This document shows positions 1 to 11,714 of a stretch of 64,000 bases of DNA, piece after piece (position 1 is the first letter of the stretch; every line of letters begins with the position of its first letter). The notes beneath the pieces are model-generated. The model ran no database searches. It was not told the origin of the DNA and saw only the letters and a list, made by a program, of their open reading frames with translations. Origin of the DNA: Diorhabda sublineata (Eukaryota; Arthropoda; Insecta; Coleoptera; Chrysomelidae); NCBI RefSeq assembly GCF_026230105.1, contig NC_079474.1, positions 36,284,294 to 36,348,293 on the forward strand, written 5' to 3'. The translations under genes and the position numbers were made by a program.

Positions 1-2039
1 ATATATTGTATCTAAAGATGCTGTTCTTCGTATTGAACTTGTTGGCTCTTCTGGTTCTGATTTTGATTTCCCTTTAATAATATCAAATATATATTTATTT
101 TGCTTCCATTAAAAATATATTCTGTACACAAATATAGAAACCAGTATTTCTAGAAACTTAGTTAATTGTAGATAACAGTATAAAAATACACTACAATCTT
201 TAACCACTTAATATACTGTTGACTCTCCTAATCTATCTGTTCCCTTATTTTGTGAGTTGGTGTTTAGCATGTTTCTAGATAAAGTATTTGAATCTATTTT
301 CAGCTAATTAACTCCAAGAGCAGTCAGCTGTTAAATGATTGATAATGTATATTGTACATATACTGTATATATATTGTATAATATATACTGTATTATATTA
401 GAAAATTGTAATAAAAAATTTTAAACTTTACTCAGTAATAAATATGCATGTTATTTTCTCAAAATATATTTTAACATCTAAATTCAATAAAAATTTTAAT
501 ACTCTATAATTATACGAAATGAAAACAAACAATATAATAAACCAAATTTCATATTTCTCTTCAATGATTAATTTTGTATTTTTTTTTTTTGAATAAAGAA
601 TTACATACTTACAATCAAATCTCGGGGTCAAACATATTAAAAAAATCTCAGTCATATTTATTGCAACTTATGACTAGAACTATTTTTGATGATGTACACA
701 TTCAAATGATTTGTTGATACTTAGTAGGTATTTACCCAACTTAAGCTTTAAAAATACTTGGCAATGGGAAACCATCAATGTTTCTAATAATAAAGTTTAA
801 GTTTTGAGCTCTAGATATAATATGCACAGTTTTTATTCACATAAAACTCTAATAAAATAAAGGAAACTTTTAGTTAACTAAAAAATAAAGATTATTCATT
901 TAAAAAACAAACATGAAAGATGTGAATAATATAAAATAACAAGATGTAAACCTTTGAAAACAACTGCTTTGTTTTTAATTGTGAGATGTATCATATATAT
1001 GTCTAAAAATTCCACTGACTGTGTATAATCTATTATATGACAATCGAGAAAAAGAAGTACTAGTTTACAAGATTGTACTTTTTAGTCAATGTTAATACTA
1101 AGCCTATTAATAACAAACCAAGCCTTCACTGATCATAGTATATAATTTCATTGCCGAAAGTGACCTATGTAATCAAAGTATTTTCTGAAACCAAAATAAC
1201 TTATCCAATGACCCTTTTTACAATTTTATTTATAAATAATGGACAAAGTAGTGAAAAATTTTTTCCTGTTATTGCAGTAAGATTTAAATCAATACAATAG
1301 TAATAAACCAATAGTAGTATGCTGTAGTCTACACAATCAATAGTTTTTTAAAATTCACTTCAAGAAATTTATTTAAATTTTTAGTTAATAAATACTTTTG
1401 AATGGTTTTATTTACATGACATAAGGAAATATGAGCTTGAGAACAAGTATCCTTATTATTAATTATTATTAACTCATTTCAAAGTTCCCAATCAAATAAT
1501 TTAAAATGTAAAAACTATATAAATGTCATCCAAAGAAGTTTTTTGAAAATATTGGCTTATGGTTTAACAATACCTGTTTATTCTAATACATTCAACATGC
1601 CTACCTGTGTAATCAGTATCATATATTTTTTAGATTTAAAATAATTTATCTAATTTTCTTTCTACCAACTGGTATTCACAAAGCAATGAGCACTGTATAT
1701 ATATAGGTAATTAATTTTTTGTATAGTGCAACCAAAAGTCAATTGTATAATATGTAATAATACAATGTTTTTAAAACTATTTAAAAACATCATTAAATGT
1801 ATCACTATTTTATGTAAAGAAGTACCTTTATATCCAACCGAACCAGGACTTCTCTGTCCAGAACTTTGGTCAGGCGAAGCCCTATTTTTCCAGTAGCACG
1901 TTGACGATACTGTACTACTATTTCCAGACATAAAGTTACTAGTAGATTTCATCACTGAAGAAATTGGTATTGTGGCCTTCAAAGGTCCCTGTTTAACTAA
2001 ATTAGGAGATGATTTCGGCAACCTATTTTGCCCGGACAT
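1..2039 (-). CDS. FAM117/GLCCI1-family protein, first two coding exons (partial)
   Basis: Exon 1 runs from an ATG at 2039 to 1826 and ends in a GT donor (AAAG|GTACTT). Exon 2 follows an AG acceptor at 72-73 and runs from 71 to the window edge, continuing outside it. The leftover G of exon 1 and the GG of exon 2 restore the frame. Exon 1 encodes 71 residues starting MSGQNRLPKSSPNLVKQG, rich in Ser/Pro. Exon 2 encodes KSKSEPEEPTSS followed by IRRTASLDTI. The RRT(S/A)SLDTI motif is a hallmark of FAM117A/FAM117B/GLCCI1, poorly characterised phosphoproteins, and the family call rests mainly on it. The 1754-bp intron is A/T-rich with no recognised insert. Only the N-terminus is visible, so function cannot be read from this window. 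Confidence 0.62.
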
Positions 2040-3660
2040 ATTGTAAAATACTTGTTTTCAAAAAGACACGGTTTTTTACACGAAAACAACGCCCATGGAG
2101 GTGTTCAAATAACGTTCGTTATTATTTCCCTTTGTTTCATACGTTTATGCCGCAAATCTTTTTCGGGATTCATACTTTTTAGGAGCCTCCGATAGAATTT
2201 TACGCGCACGATCAGCTATGTTCTTTTTTGTCTCGATTCCTATCCTTATCATTAGAGTTGCGCAAACCAGGAATCATTCATTCACAAAGAAAAGCCATAT
2301 GGGTAGAGTATTTTCAACCTCACAATTTAGTGACATATGATTCAACGTCAAACTCAGCTGATATACAAAATCTTAAAAACAAAAATTGCAAATACCATAC
2401 TAATTATATACCATACCAATAGATGTTTATATATAAAAATGAGTAACTGATATGTGAAATGTATGAAACTTGTAATATCATTTCATTATTCAAACACTTA
2501 CTACTAGGGAATTTGATTTCATAATATAATTTTTTGTTGTTTTTTATAGTATCATACTATCCTTTGTTAGCTATTGAGTTGGTCAAACTGTAAAGAAAAA
2601 AATTGTTATGGCTAAGCTTACAACTCACATACAATTGTTTGTAAAATATCTGTTCGATGAGAATCAACTTCATAGGAGTCGCGGATCTAGCGTCCGTTGT
2701 AGGAGTGCTCAATACATAGGGAAACATTTCGGATTTTAAGATTTTGGTTTTGATATAACTGGACTTTTTTTGTTCAGTTTACAGTTTAGTTCACTTTTTC
2801 AAATTTTTCTTTTTCTTGTGCATCTTGTTTTCTTCTCTACTTCTAGATTAAGGATTTCGGTTTTTTAATAATTAATTAATTTAAGGTAGATTTATATCTT
2901 CTTAACCGCCTCAGAGAAAAGTAAAAATAGGTAATAAGAAAAAACATCCAAAAGTCCATCTTTAATCTAAAAGGAAGGTATTAAAGAAATCGAGTAGAAA
3001 AAAATTACAAAAACTAAATTGAATAATTAATTGATATGCTCTTCTTATTTTTGTACACGTTTTTAGTATCGTTTATTTAAATAATTTACGGTTGGAACAA
3101 TTAAATCTAATGAACCTCATATTTTGTATTCTAAATTACTCAGAATAAATGAAAAATTAACTTTTGTATTTTATTAAAGAAAACTTTGAAAACAAAACGG
3201 TTAGGACAGCAGTAACAATATCTACTTTACTGCAGAAATCTATCACAACCAGCAGACAAATTATTTGTGTGTGATTCATAATTACAAAGAATTTTCGCAA
3301 ATTTTGGAGCGTTTGCTATAATCAAAATACACTCCCTTAATTCAATTCAATACAATTGATGAATATTAATTAAATCACATCAGTTTATATACAAGTGGGT
3401 CTGAATACGATGTCAGATTTATATACAGCACGCCATAACATAAATTATGCAATTTACCGCACGTCTCTAGTAGTTATAATAGAATATAATTTTTTTAAAA
3501 GTGTAATATTTCTACTCCACCTCAATTTCTTATTGCAAAGCGCCAATCGTTTGCTTACGTCACCAACGCCGATCGAGTTTCGCCCGCCAAACTACAGCAG
3601 CATCCACATCACATTGTTTTGTTTTTCTATCGTATTTTTTATCAGGATATGGAAGGCTGG
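2040..3660. other. Upstream region of the FAM117-like gene; no gene recognised
   Basis: The first 200 bases, with several CG dinucleotides, probably hold the minus-strand promoter. A short plus-strand ORF at 2228-2422 has no recognisable motif. A G/C-richer patch at 3540-3600 precedes the THAP-like exon and may be its old 5' flank. Nothing else is supported. Confidence 0.4.
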
Positions 3661-3667
3661 ATAAACA

Positions 3668-3823
3668 ATGGTTCGTTATAAATATTGTATTGTACCAAAA
3701 TATATCAGCACAACTATCACTTCACCAAATAAAGTATGTTTAAGTATCTCTAATGGAGACAGTAAAAGAAATACTGTTTTATCAAGTACAAGTAATTGGT
3801 TTTGTTGTGAAGATCACTTCCAG
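3668..3823 (+). pseudogene. Degenerate THAP-domain exon
   Basis: The reading frame starts MVRYKYCIVPKYISTT, includes SPNKV, and ends CCEDHFQ just before a consensus donor (CAG|GTAAGT). This is the layout of a THAP (C2CH) zinc-finger exon: an N-terminal Cys pair, a Pro-rich loop, then C..H in a CEDHF motif. The second Cys of the first pair appears to be Tyr (KY), so zinc binding is probably lost. No downstream exon was found. A related CEDHFD-ending piece lies on the other strand at 11482-11611, which suggests a repeated, transposon-associated family rather than a host gene. Confidence 0.5.
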
Positions 3824-3907
3824 GTAAGTAAGAACTTTCATTTTTTATATTCAAAGCTTAGAACTCAAGATGCAGGGTAGCTGACGTATTCTTGTATCAA
3901 TAATGTA

Positions 3908-4491
3908 CAGTAGAACCTCGTTTAAGTCGAACTCCAGGGGAAACGCACAAAAATTCGAGTTATAGAGGATTTCAAATTAGGAGGCACTGGATTCGGAGTT
4001 AGGGAGGGGAAATGCAGAAAAGAAAAAGTCAAGTACGTGCATTTAAATTTAAGTTACATTAATAATAAACATATATATTTAATGAATATTTATACAAAAA
4101 AATCTGTAATTTTTTTTGCTTCAAATAAGATTGTTCCCTATCGGTAGCGTAGGGACAGGGTACAGAGGGCGGCAAATTCCTTTTCTTCCGAATTATTTGT
4201 CTGTTCTATAAAATTACGTAACGTATTTAATGCTGTTCTCGCCTCGTTGATAGAAACCCATGGAGTGCTCGTTACATGATCCAACTCATCTGTGTCTTCT
4301 TCAATCACTTCATTGTTATGAGATACGGAATCTAGAATTTCTTGGTTTGATAACGTCCCAGCAGTCATAACTCCATCGTGTAGTAGTTTTAAGGTATTAC
4401 TTGTGATTTGATTTTTTGTTTTTTCTGGCATTGGCGTGGCGTCCGTACGGGATCTAACCTGAATAATGTTGAAGAAAAAAAGGATTAACAT
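3908..4491 (-). mobile_element. pogo/Tigger-type transposon fragment
   Basis: At 3906-3907 a TA dinucleotide is followed by CAGTAGAACCTCGTTTAAGT, a typical pogo/Tigger terminal inverted repeat. The minus-strand ORF 4138-4491 ends with acidic residues followed by VSINEARTALNTLRNFIEQ, which matches the C-terminus of Tigger/jerky-type transposases. The catalytic core and the other terminus are missing, so this is one end of a decayed copy. Confidence 0.6.
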
Positions 4492-5370
4492 GGAGTAAAT
4501 ATGACAACTAGAATAATTTTATTAGTAAGATATAAAATTGTTCTAATTTTCAAGACGAAATCGTCAAAATGTGGTACGGACATATTCTTTAAAAAAAAAA
4601 TCTTTTATAAAACTACATTTTTTATGTAAGTTGGTTGACACCTTTCGCAGACATTAACTAAATTAAATAAATAAAGTGTTTCAAAAATTATAAAAAAAAA
4701 ATTAAAACAGAAGAGACCTAAAATAAAGACGATTTAGAAACATAAACATATATAAAAGATCTAAGATATAAGAAATTAATAAAATCTATGTACCATAACT
4801 TTCTGGAAACAATAGTTTTCACATTTTATTTATTTTGTAGTGAAAATCTAGACACTTTTTTAATCAAACACCATAAGTCCAACAAAATCGAAGTCGAATT
4901 TGCTCCAAATTAAATGTAATAATTTGTTTAAACTTTAACACTTGGTATCTCATAATTAAAGAGATTCCGTGCACATTAAATCTTGTTTTTGCTTTTGCCC
5001 CATAAATACGTCATTCTATCGATCTGTCTGTTCATCTAGTGCGGATTTTAACAGTCATAAAATCGTTATTTGTGGGAAAATAACTAGCAATTGCAAGTGA
5101 ATCTATTTGGGGCAAGTTGTGTGAAGAACCATGAAAAAACCCCTGCTCCTTTTCTATCAACAAGTCAATTATGTAGTTAAAATAGCAATAAGTCACTCTA
5201 ACCAGTAGCATTTTGTCAAAATCTCCTACACAATGGGCGCTGATGACGTAGACATATTTGGAACGGATCTCGGGCGGTATAAAATATATTTAAACTTCTA
5301 AACTTTGTAAGTTGGTTATTACTGATCCTATCGAATTGAAATAAACACAATTATTCTTGTAAAATTAAGT
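4492..5370. other. Intergenic, nothing recognised
   Basis: A/T-rich sequence between the pogo fragment and the MCM9 3' end. No convincing coding frame, terminal repeat or RNA gene was seen. Confidence 0.4.
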
Positions 5371-5374
5371 TGTA

Positions 5375-5380
5375 TTTATT
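5375..5380 (-). terminator. Possible MCM9 polyadenylation signal
   Basis: AATAAA on the minus strand, about 140 bases past the MCM9 stop codon at 5517-5519. The position suits a polyadenylation signal, but such hexamers are common in A/T-rich DNA. Confidence 0.35.
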
Positions 5381-5516
5381 TTCGTTATAAAAGAATTAAT
5401 TTTCCAATCTCATTCTACATACAATAGAATGAAATTTTAGGCTTAAAATGGTAAAGTTTAATATTATTAATAGTATGATAAACTGTTATAAATATTTACA
5501 TAATAACTCAATAAAT

Positions 5517-8500
5517 TTAAAAGTTAAAATCAATATCATCCACATTTTCAAACATCTGTGATTTATTGTTACTAGGAAGTCGTGCAGACTGGCTTGTAGT
5601 GGGGCCTACATTATCCCAATCAAAATCTAAATCTATATCAAGATTATGACTAGGTAAAAATTTCAGCATTTCTAGATCTGTTTGAATATTATCACAAGGT
5701 TTCTTTCTAGATGAACTTACTTTTCGAGGCTTTTTTTGTTTCTTAATAATGTCATTTGTTTTAAACGAATTAAAAATACTTTTTTGAGAAGTTAGTTTAT
5801 TGTCATCTTCCAATATAGATTCATCGAAACCAGACTCCCACATACTGCTATGTTTTCTTTTAATTGTCTTTTCATTACCTTCACTTTTAACTGTTTGGTT
5901 AGTAATAATTGATGAAGATGTTACCGGTTCAGATTTAGTCTCTCCTAGAATGTCTTCTAATTTGTCCAGTGGTTTTATATCTTTAGCTTCTTGAAAAATA
6001 TCTTTTGGTAGCCTATTTGAACAGTCATCGGCATTTAGATTGTTCAATAAGTTGACTTTTTGAATTTCGTTATCTTGGTCAGTATTTGTACTTATTGTTG
6101 AATTAGCATCCTTGTTGGACTTATTAACACTAGTGACGTGAATAGAATCATTAGAATTGTGTCTATTATTATTGTCTGCTTCTGTTATCACAATTGTATT
6201 ATCATCTTCAACTACATTTTTAATATTTTGTTTTACAAAGAACCTTGATTGTATTTTGTGCTCCTTATTTGTATCTAACATATTCAATTCTTTTTCTAAA
6301 ATGTCAAATAACTGTAATTTACTCAAAATCGTTTCTAATAAATCCTTATATGTGGCTTTAGGTCTTTCAGGAAACACAGAGTTAACTTGTGTATTAAGAT
6401 TCAAAACAGAAGAGTCAAAATCCATGGAGATGTCTATCAGAAAAATTGCAAAAATACTGTCAATTACAAGAACTTTTTCATGATACATAAGCCTAGCATG
6501 CCCTTCTGATAATCGTATCAAACTTTCCAATAATCTTACAGAGGTTCTTGCTTTATTTCTTGTACTCATTCTTCTTTGTATATTATAATAGGTTATTAAT
6601 ATTAACTGAGCATCTTCTGTTAATTTGGGCTGGAAATTTTTAATTTTTCTAAAATACATTTGTAAGTGCTTCAGAGGCCACAGTCCAAAATCAGTAAGTT
6701 TAGAAAAATTGTTACCCCCGTTAAGAATATAATCAATAACTAGACTATCCCATTCTTGATTTACTGTATCTCTTAATATCATCACCAAGTCAAAACGACT
6801 CAACAAAGGGCTTGGCAATGCTATATTCATAGGCATACTCTGAGAAGGATCTATATTCCCTTTGGGGTTGCATGCTGCCAATATGGAACATCGAGTGTTC
6901 AATTTGCAAACCATTTTCGCTTTTGCCACACTTATAGTTTGTTGTTCCATGGCTTCATGAAGAGACGTTCGATCATGTTCCTTCATTGAATTAAATTCAT
7001 CAATGCAGCAAATACCTCCATCTGACATTACTAATGCACCTGCTTCTAACTGCCATTCACCATGTTCCATTGAGGCAGCAACTGTCAAACCTAAAAAAAT
7101 TATATATTTAATTGTACTCACCCTATATACAGGGTGTAAATAAAACACCTGTATAAATCTTGAATAGATTTAACAGGGCTCTTGAAATTTTTAGAAATGT
7201 ACTTATTGCATACAAGTCTGGGTCGTATCTATGTACAATATCGAAATTCTAGAAAGGTTTCAGTTGAAAGGTCTTTATAGTATTGTAAAGTCTCCTTGAT
7301 ATATATCTAATAATGTAGTTACTCAAGACACTAATGAAAAGTGTAAAAAAGAAATATCCAATGTGCCTCAGAGCTCTAAGGTTTAGCAACCATCCTAACA
7401 ATCTGGCAAGGAAACTAATAGTACCATCCATTCAGTGGAGGCTCAGTACACATTACACATGTGACTTACCTAATAGATTTTAGAAATGTTAGGCTTGAAA
7501 TGTCCTATTACAGTGGGATATTAAAAAAAATTAGAAATATATTTTTGAATCTTAGGTAACAATAGGTGACCATAGAGAATAAACTCAAAATTATTCCCAA
7601 AGTATCATTTTTTTATAAACCCCTTCAATATTATGTAAACATACTAAATTAATAGTTTCATTCAGGTATATTGCTACCAAAATCAACCCCGTTCAAGCAA
7701 TAATATAAGGCACTTAAATTTCAATAACATGCTAAAGTTGTAGGGGTTGCTAAGTTGTCTTATTTATACCTGGTATTGAACTAACCTGCAGATGTAGAGC
7801 CAACTCCAGTTGTCAAAACTGCACGAGGAACAATTTTGGAAGCAAACCTAAGTAGCTGAGACTTAGCAGTACCTGGATCACCAACAAGTAATAAATGTGA
7901 TTCTGATCGAGTTCTCACCCCAGTTAAAGTTGTATCCTCTGTAGAACTTCCTCCAGCTAACACACAAGCTATTGCCAATTTTACTGGATATAATCCATAA
8001 ATATAAGAACAGAATGATTTTAAGATTAAATCTCTGCCTTCTAAAGGATTGGTGTCATACTTTTTCCAGAAGTTATTGAATAGATATTCACTTTCTGGAT
8101 TTGACGTAGAAAAAGATACACTGTTTGTATCTACTTGTATGTGATTGGCCTTAAATACTATGTCTACATCAATTTTTTTTCCTGGTGAAAATTCTCCTAT
8201 TCTTCGTTTCACTATACCACATATCGTTACATCATCTCCAGGTTGACAACTATCAACCAAATCATCTTCTAAAGTAACCCACATGGTACTAAGTGTAGAA
8301 CTCATTCCTTGTTGCCTCTCTTGTATTTTAATTTCTTGATAATCTTTACAATTATCTGTATCTAAATCTCCTAAACGAATTAAATTAGTTCCTTCACAAC
8401 CTTCAGGGTTTTTACATTTCGTGGGCTGTTTTATTATATATTTTCGCCTATAATCAGCTTTAACCATATTTGAATATTTACACTTAGCACATATGTAATT

Positions 8501-8887
8501 TCTTTGATATTCTAAAACTTTTGCTACAGTCATTCTCATAACAGTACCTGATATTTGTAAAAATTGTCCCTCTTCTTTATTACCTGGAAAAACTTTAGCT
8601 CGTCGAGCCAAATGTGCCAAATAAAATATACGACAATGTATGTTATTTTTTAATTCTAATTTCTTGTCTATTTCTTTTAAAAGGGACAGTTGAGTCGAGA
8701 AAGCTGCTTTATCCCATTCTTCTAAACTTCGTTCTGGATCATTTAGCAATTCTCTGGCCAATTCAGGTTTGTATTCATTTAATTCTATGAAGTTTATATT
8801 GATAGAAAAGTGTTTTGATGAATCACTACAGTTTAGTATAATGATTAAATCGTTTTTATGAAATGAACGTAAATATTCTGTTCGCAT
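5517..8887 (-). CDS. MCM9: DNA helicase MCM9
   Basis: Two exons, 8887-7786 and 7090-5517, join in phase across a GT-AG intron (CTGCAG|GTTAGT ... TTTTAG|GTTTG) to give 891 residues and a stop. MCM9 works with MCM8 in homologous recombination, interstrand crosslink repair and mismatch repair in the nucleus. Visible features are an N-terminal OB region; a zinc finger at C133, C136, C158 and C164; Walker A GDPGTAKS (336-343); Walker B CCIDEF (395-400); sensor-1 Asn in ACNPKG (N442); and the arginine finger in LLSRFD (R466). The block EFNSMKEHDRTSLHEAMEQQ is diagnostic for MCM9 rather than MCM2-8. The C-terminal third is low-complexity with basic nuclear-localisation-like runs (KKQKKPRK) and an acidic end (DLDFDWDNV). 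It is shorter than the roughly 1140-residue vertebrate protein, mainly in that tail. The ATG at 8887 precedes a conserved N-terminal HKNDLIIIL block. Confidence 0.95.
7091..7785 (-). other. MCM9 intron with repeat-like sequence
   Basis: The single 695-bp MCM9 intron. A TATATACAGGGTGT motif near 7125-7140 resembles a terminus common to many insect repeats, and the hydrophobic minus-strand ORF at 7249-7431 probably belongs to the same insert. The element type is not identifiable. Confidence 0.45.
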
Positions 8888-9203
8888 TTTTTAAAAAATA
8901 TTGACATTTGAGATTCAGTTGTAAAATATTTTTATATCAATTATATACTCTAAAAACATTATAGTAAATAAAATAATAAATAACCTTTTTTATACAAACG
9001 TCACTGTCAAAATAGGGAATTTTGTTATTTATTTATATTAAGGTGCAAGCACATGTTTTGAATGATAGAGGCTCAAGATTTAAATAAAGTTTATTAGAAA
9101 CGGTCAATCATCACTATTCTCTTGATCTCAATGATATATGATACTGGAGAATAGAAAAACGGTATTCACCTTTAGCATTGCCTGAAGTATATTGAATTGT
9201 TAT
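8888..9203. promoter_or_regulatory. MCM9 upstream region
   Basis: A 316-bp spacer between the MCM9 start codon and the adjacent hAT element. It presumably contains the minus-strand MCM9 promoter. No specific element is recognised. Confidence 0.3.
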
Positions 9204-10587
9204 CAGGGATATAACAGGAATGGTTATATCGGAATCGAAGTCGGAGTTTTTAAATTGGAGTTGTCGGATTCGGAACCGAAATCGGAGGCAGATTAGGGAT
9301 TTGATGTATTTTGTCCGTTTATCATATTTTTGACATCTACCTTAGAATGCAACTTTTCTATCTATTGAAATGTAAATGAACAGATAGACCAGAAGTTTAG
9401 CAGTTTAATCGTCCTCGTTGTATGTTAGTATTGTATTATAAATTTATAACGACAAAACCCATCATCAAGTTTTAATACTATTGGGAAATAGTAACACGAT
9501 CTATTTGAAAATGATGTTCAACCGCTAAAAAATAATATTCAAAGGTATTTTAACCTGTTTAATTTCAGTACTAAGAGATAAATGAAAAATGAAGAAGAAG
9601 CCTGTACTCCACTTTTCTTTTCAGTCTCTAGTTTATTTAATTCTTCGTATTCAGAACTACACGCATACACACTTTAAATTATCCTTTAAAGATGTAGTCG
9701 TACCTCTCTTTCGTAAATATATCTTATTACAAAGTTTACACTTTGCCGAATTCGCAGACATTTCATTGAAGAAGTTCCAAATAACCCTTGTTTTTGGTTT
9801 CATTACGAAAACTCTAATAAAATTTCACACATTAAATAAAAACACACAGCTCTCATCAGAAACTCAACTTTATATATAGATTTTGGGTCTCGTATATACT
9901 ACTACCCCCTTTCTTGCTGCGGTACAGGAGAATCCAGTGATTACAGCTGATCTGATAATCCCACTCCTTTTAAAAAATCTAGAATGGCTGTAATTGCCAG
10001 AGATCTTCGTCTTCTATTTCATACGCTCCCAGAGCTCTGGAGTTCTTTAAAGTTTCACACTTCGAGAGAATGGGATAGAGGTTTCGTCCTCTGTGCAACA
10101 AAACCTGCATGCCGCATTATCTGCTAGGTCTAGCGTCTTTAGGTGTTTGTTGAGGCGACAGTGCCCCGGTAGAACGCCTGTTAGTATTCGTAGGTTGTTC
10201 TTACTCAGGTTGTTACATTCTGCAGATCTACTTTGGTTATAGTTTCACAGAAGAGCCCTTGTAGGTTGCTCTTATATCTACCTTCTTTTCCAGTGATTTT
10301 TCCATTGCTTTGTAACTGATATCACAAAAGGGTTCGGGTCCCATGAAGGGCTTGTCTGCCCCCAAATTCAACTTTAAAAAAGAAAACAAATTAATTGTTT
10401 TCGAGAAAAAATAACAAACAAAAAGTGCGCGGCAGGATTCTCCGTATGATAAGTATCACCCTGTTCAATCACTACGCGCTGCTGAATTCACCCTCTGATT
10501 TAAAAGTATTGGAATCGAAATCGGAGTTTTAATATCAATTGGAAGCTTCGATTTTTCGAAATCGAAGTCGAAGCCGTAACATTCCTG
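9204..10587 (-). mobile_element. hAT-type transposon remnant with BED finger
   Basis: The left end CAGGGATATAACAGG and the right end (minus strand) CAGGAATGTTACGG are imperfect terminal inverted repeats, each followed by GAATCGAAGTCGG-like sequence. Flanking octamers ATTGTTAT (9196-9203) and ATTTTCAT (10588-10595) match at 6 of 8 positions, as expected of an old hAT 8-bp duplication. On the minus strand from 9803 a frame reads VIWNFFNEMSANSAKCKLCN and then KGG-like KRGTTTSLKDNLK, a BED zinc finger of the ZBED/hAT type, followed by EYEELNKLETEKK. The transposase core is missing and a jockey fragment lies inside. Confidence 0.65.
9905..10390 (-). mobile_element. jockey-like LINE 3' fragment (RNase H end)
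   Basis: Minus-strand frames read MGPEPFCDISYKAMEKSL, then LTGVLPGHCRLNKHLKTLDL, then ADNAACRFCCTEDET and ALGAYEIEDEDLWQLQP. These match the end of the RNase H domain and the terminal Cys/His motif of jockey-clade LINEs. The frame is broken. The fragment sits inside the hAT remnant, so it inserted later or came in by rearrangement. Confidence 0.65.
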
Positions 10588-10904
10588 ATTTTCATTGATA
10601 AATCAATCGTCTCGATTTTAGTATACTATATAGATCAAGGAAGCTAACTAGCCCTAACGATTAAAGAATCACACGATCGTTTTGGTTGATACAACTCCAT
10701 TGAATTTTTTTGAAAAATAACTGGACGAAAGTTGGTCTTAAATATACTTTCATTTTTAATTATGGGGAGAATGGGGTTTCAGAAATGAAACAACAAACAA
10801 TGAAACAAACGACAGTTTTTTAATGCATTCGAAAAATACAAAATAAGCATAAATATAAATAAATGTACATATTAGAGTATCATATACACCGCGTGTGTTC
10901 CCTA

Positions 10905-11230
10905 TAATTGCTGCGATATTGGGGATGCTCAGTGCTTACAGCTGATCTATTAATCCACTCTTCGTAGAATGTAAGATGGATGTAACTGACAGATATCTTC
11001 GTCTTCTATTTCATACGCTCCCAAGTGTAGTATTCTGGTGTTCCGTGAACGCTTAGTGGAATCAAGTTTGCCTCTTAAGGTACTACTTTGTTCTGCTTCA
11101 TTCAAACACTCTGTGGTTATTGACATTCTTTGTTTTTTCAACATATATGATCGTTCCTTAGAGCTGCACGACCGTTTCCTTCTATCTTCTTGGCATTTGA
11201 ACTTCCTTGGTATGCAACCTGGTTCCTAGC
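10905..11230 (-). mobile_element. Second, more decayed jockey-like 3' fragment
   Basis: The minus-strand frame contains LGAYEIEDEDICQLHPSYIL, nearly the same as the neighbouring fragment at 9905-10390. The two plus-strand sequences share TATCTTCGTCTTCTATTTC-like stretches. It is a second partial copy of the same LINE 3' end. Confidence 0.55.
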
Positions 11231-11481
11231 GCACTTTAGAGACTTTACCCATAATCTGATACTCTGTATAATTAATCGTATCGTTTGGCAACTAAAAAAT
11301 AAGAAGAGTATGAATTATTACATTTTATACAACGAAAATAATATTTTAACTCAAATAAATCATAAAACCCTATTCAAGTCATAACATTTTATAGGTTATG
11401 TGTGGAATATTATATTTGCTAAATTCATTTCTTTTACTATACATTTATAAATAGATATATCAAGTTATATTTAATACTTAC

Positions 11482-11611
11482 ATCAAAATGATCTTCACAG
11501 AAATAAATTGTGAAATTAGTAGATAAAGTAAGAGCATCTTGCCTTCTTGACATTTTTAACCACTTTCTTCGTATTTCTTTATTGTTTGGAACGTATATGA
11601 ATAATTTAGTT
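11482..11611 (-). pseudogene. THAP-domain exon fragment
   Basis: The minus strand reads KLFIYVPNNKEIRRKWLKMS, later TNFTIYFCEDHFD, and stops at a consensus donor (GAT|GTAAGT). VP, RRKW and CEDHFD are the conserved core of a THAP zinc finger. The first half, with the N-terminal Cys pair, was not found upstream. It resembles the exon at 3668-3823 and again ends at a splice donor. Confidence 0.5.
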
Positions 11612-11714
11612 TCAAGGCATTGTAAATATTAATGTAATATATTTTAAAATATGTCCATCTTCAATTAATCCATATATTTTTAGAATATTGTAAAAATCAG
11701 GTAATTTCTGACTT

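Noticed and set aside
2228..2422. Plus-strand 64-codon ORF upstream of the FAM117-like gene
   Set aside because: No recognised motif, overlaps the likely promoter, and composition gives no coding signal.
6157..6483. Plus-strand 108-codon ORF
   Set aside because: Antisense shadow of the MCM9 second exon.
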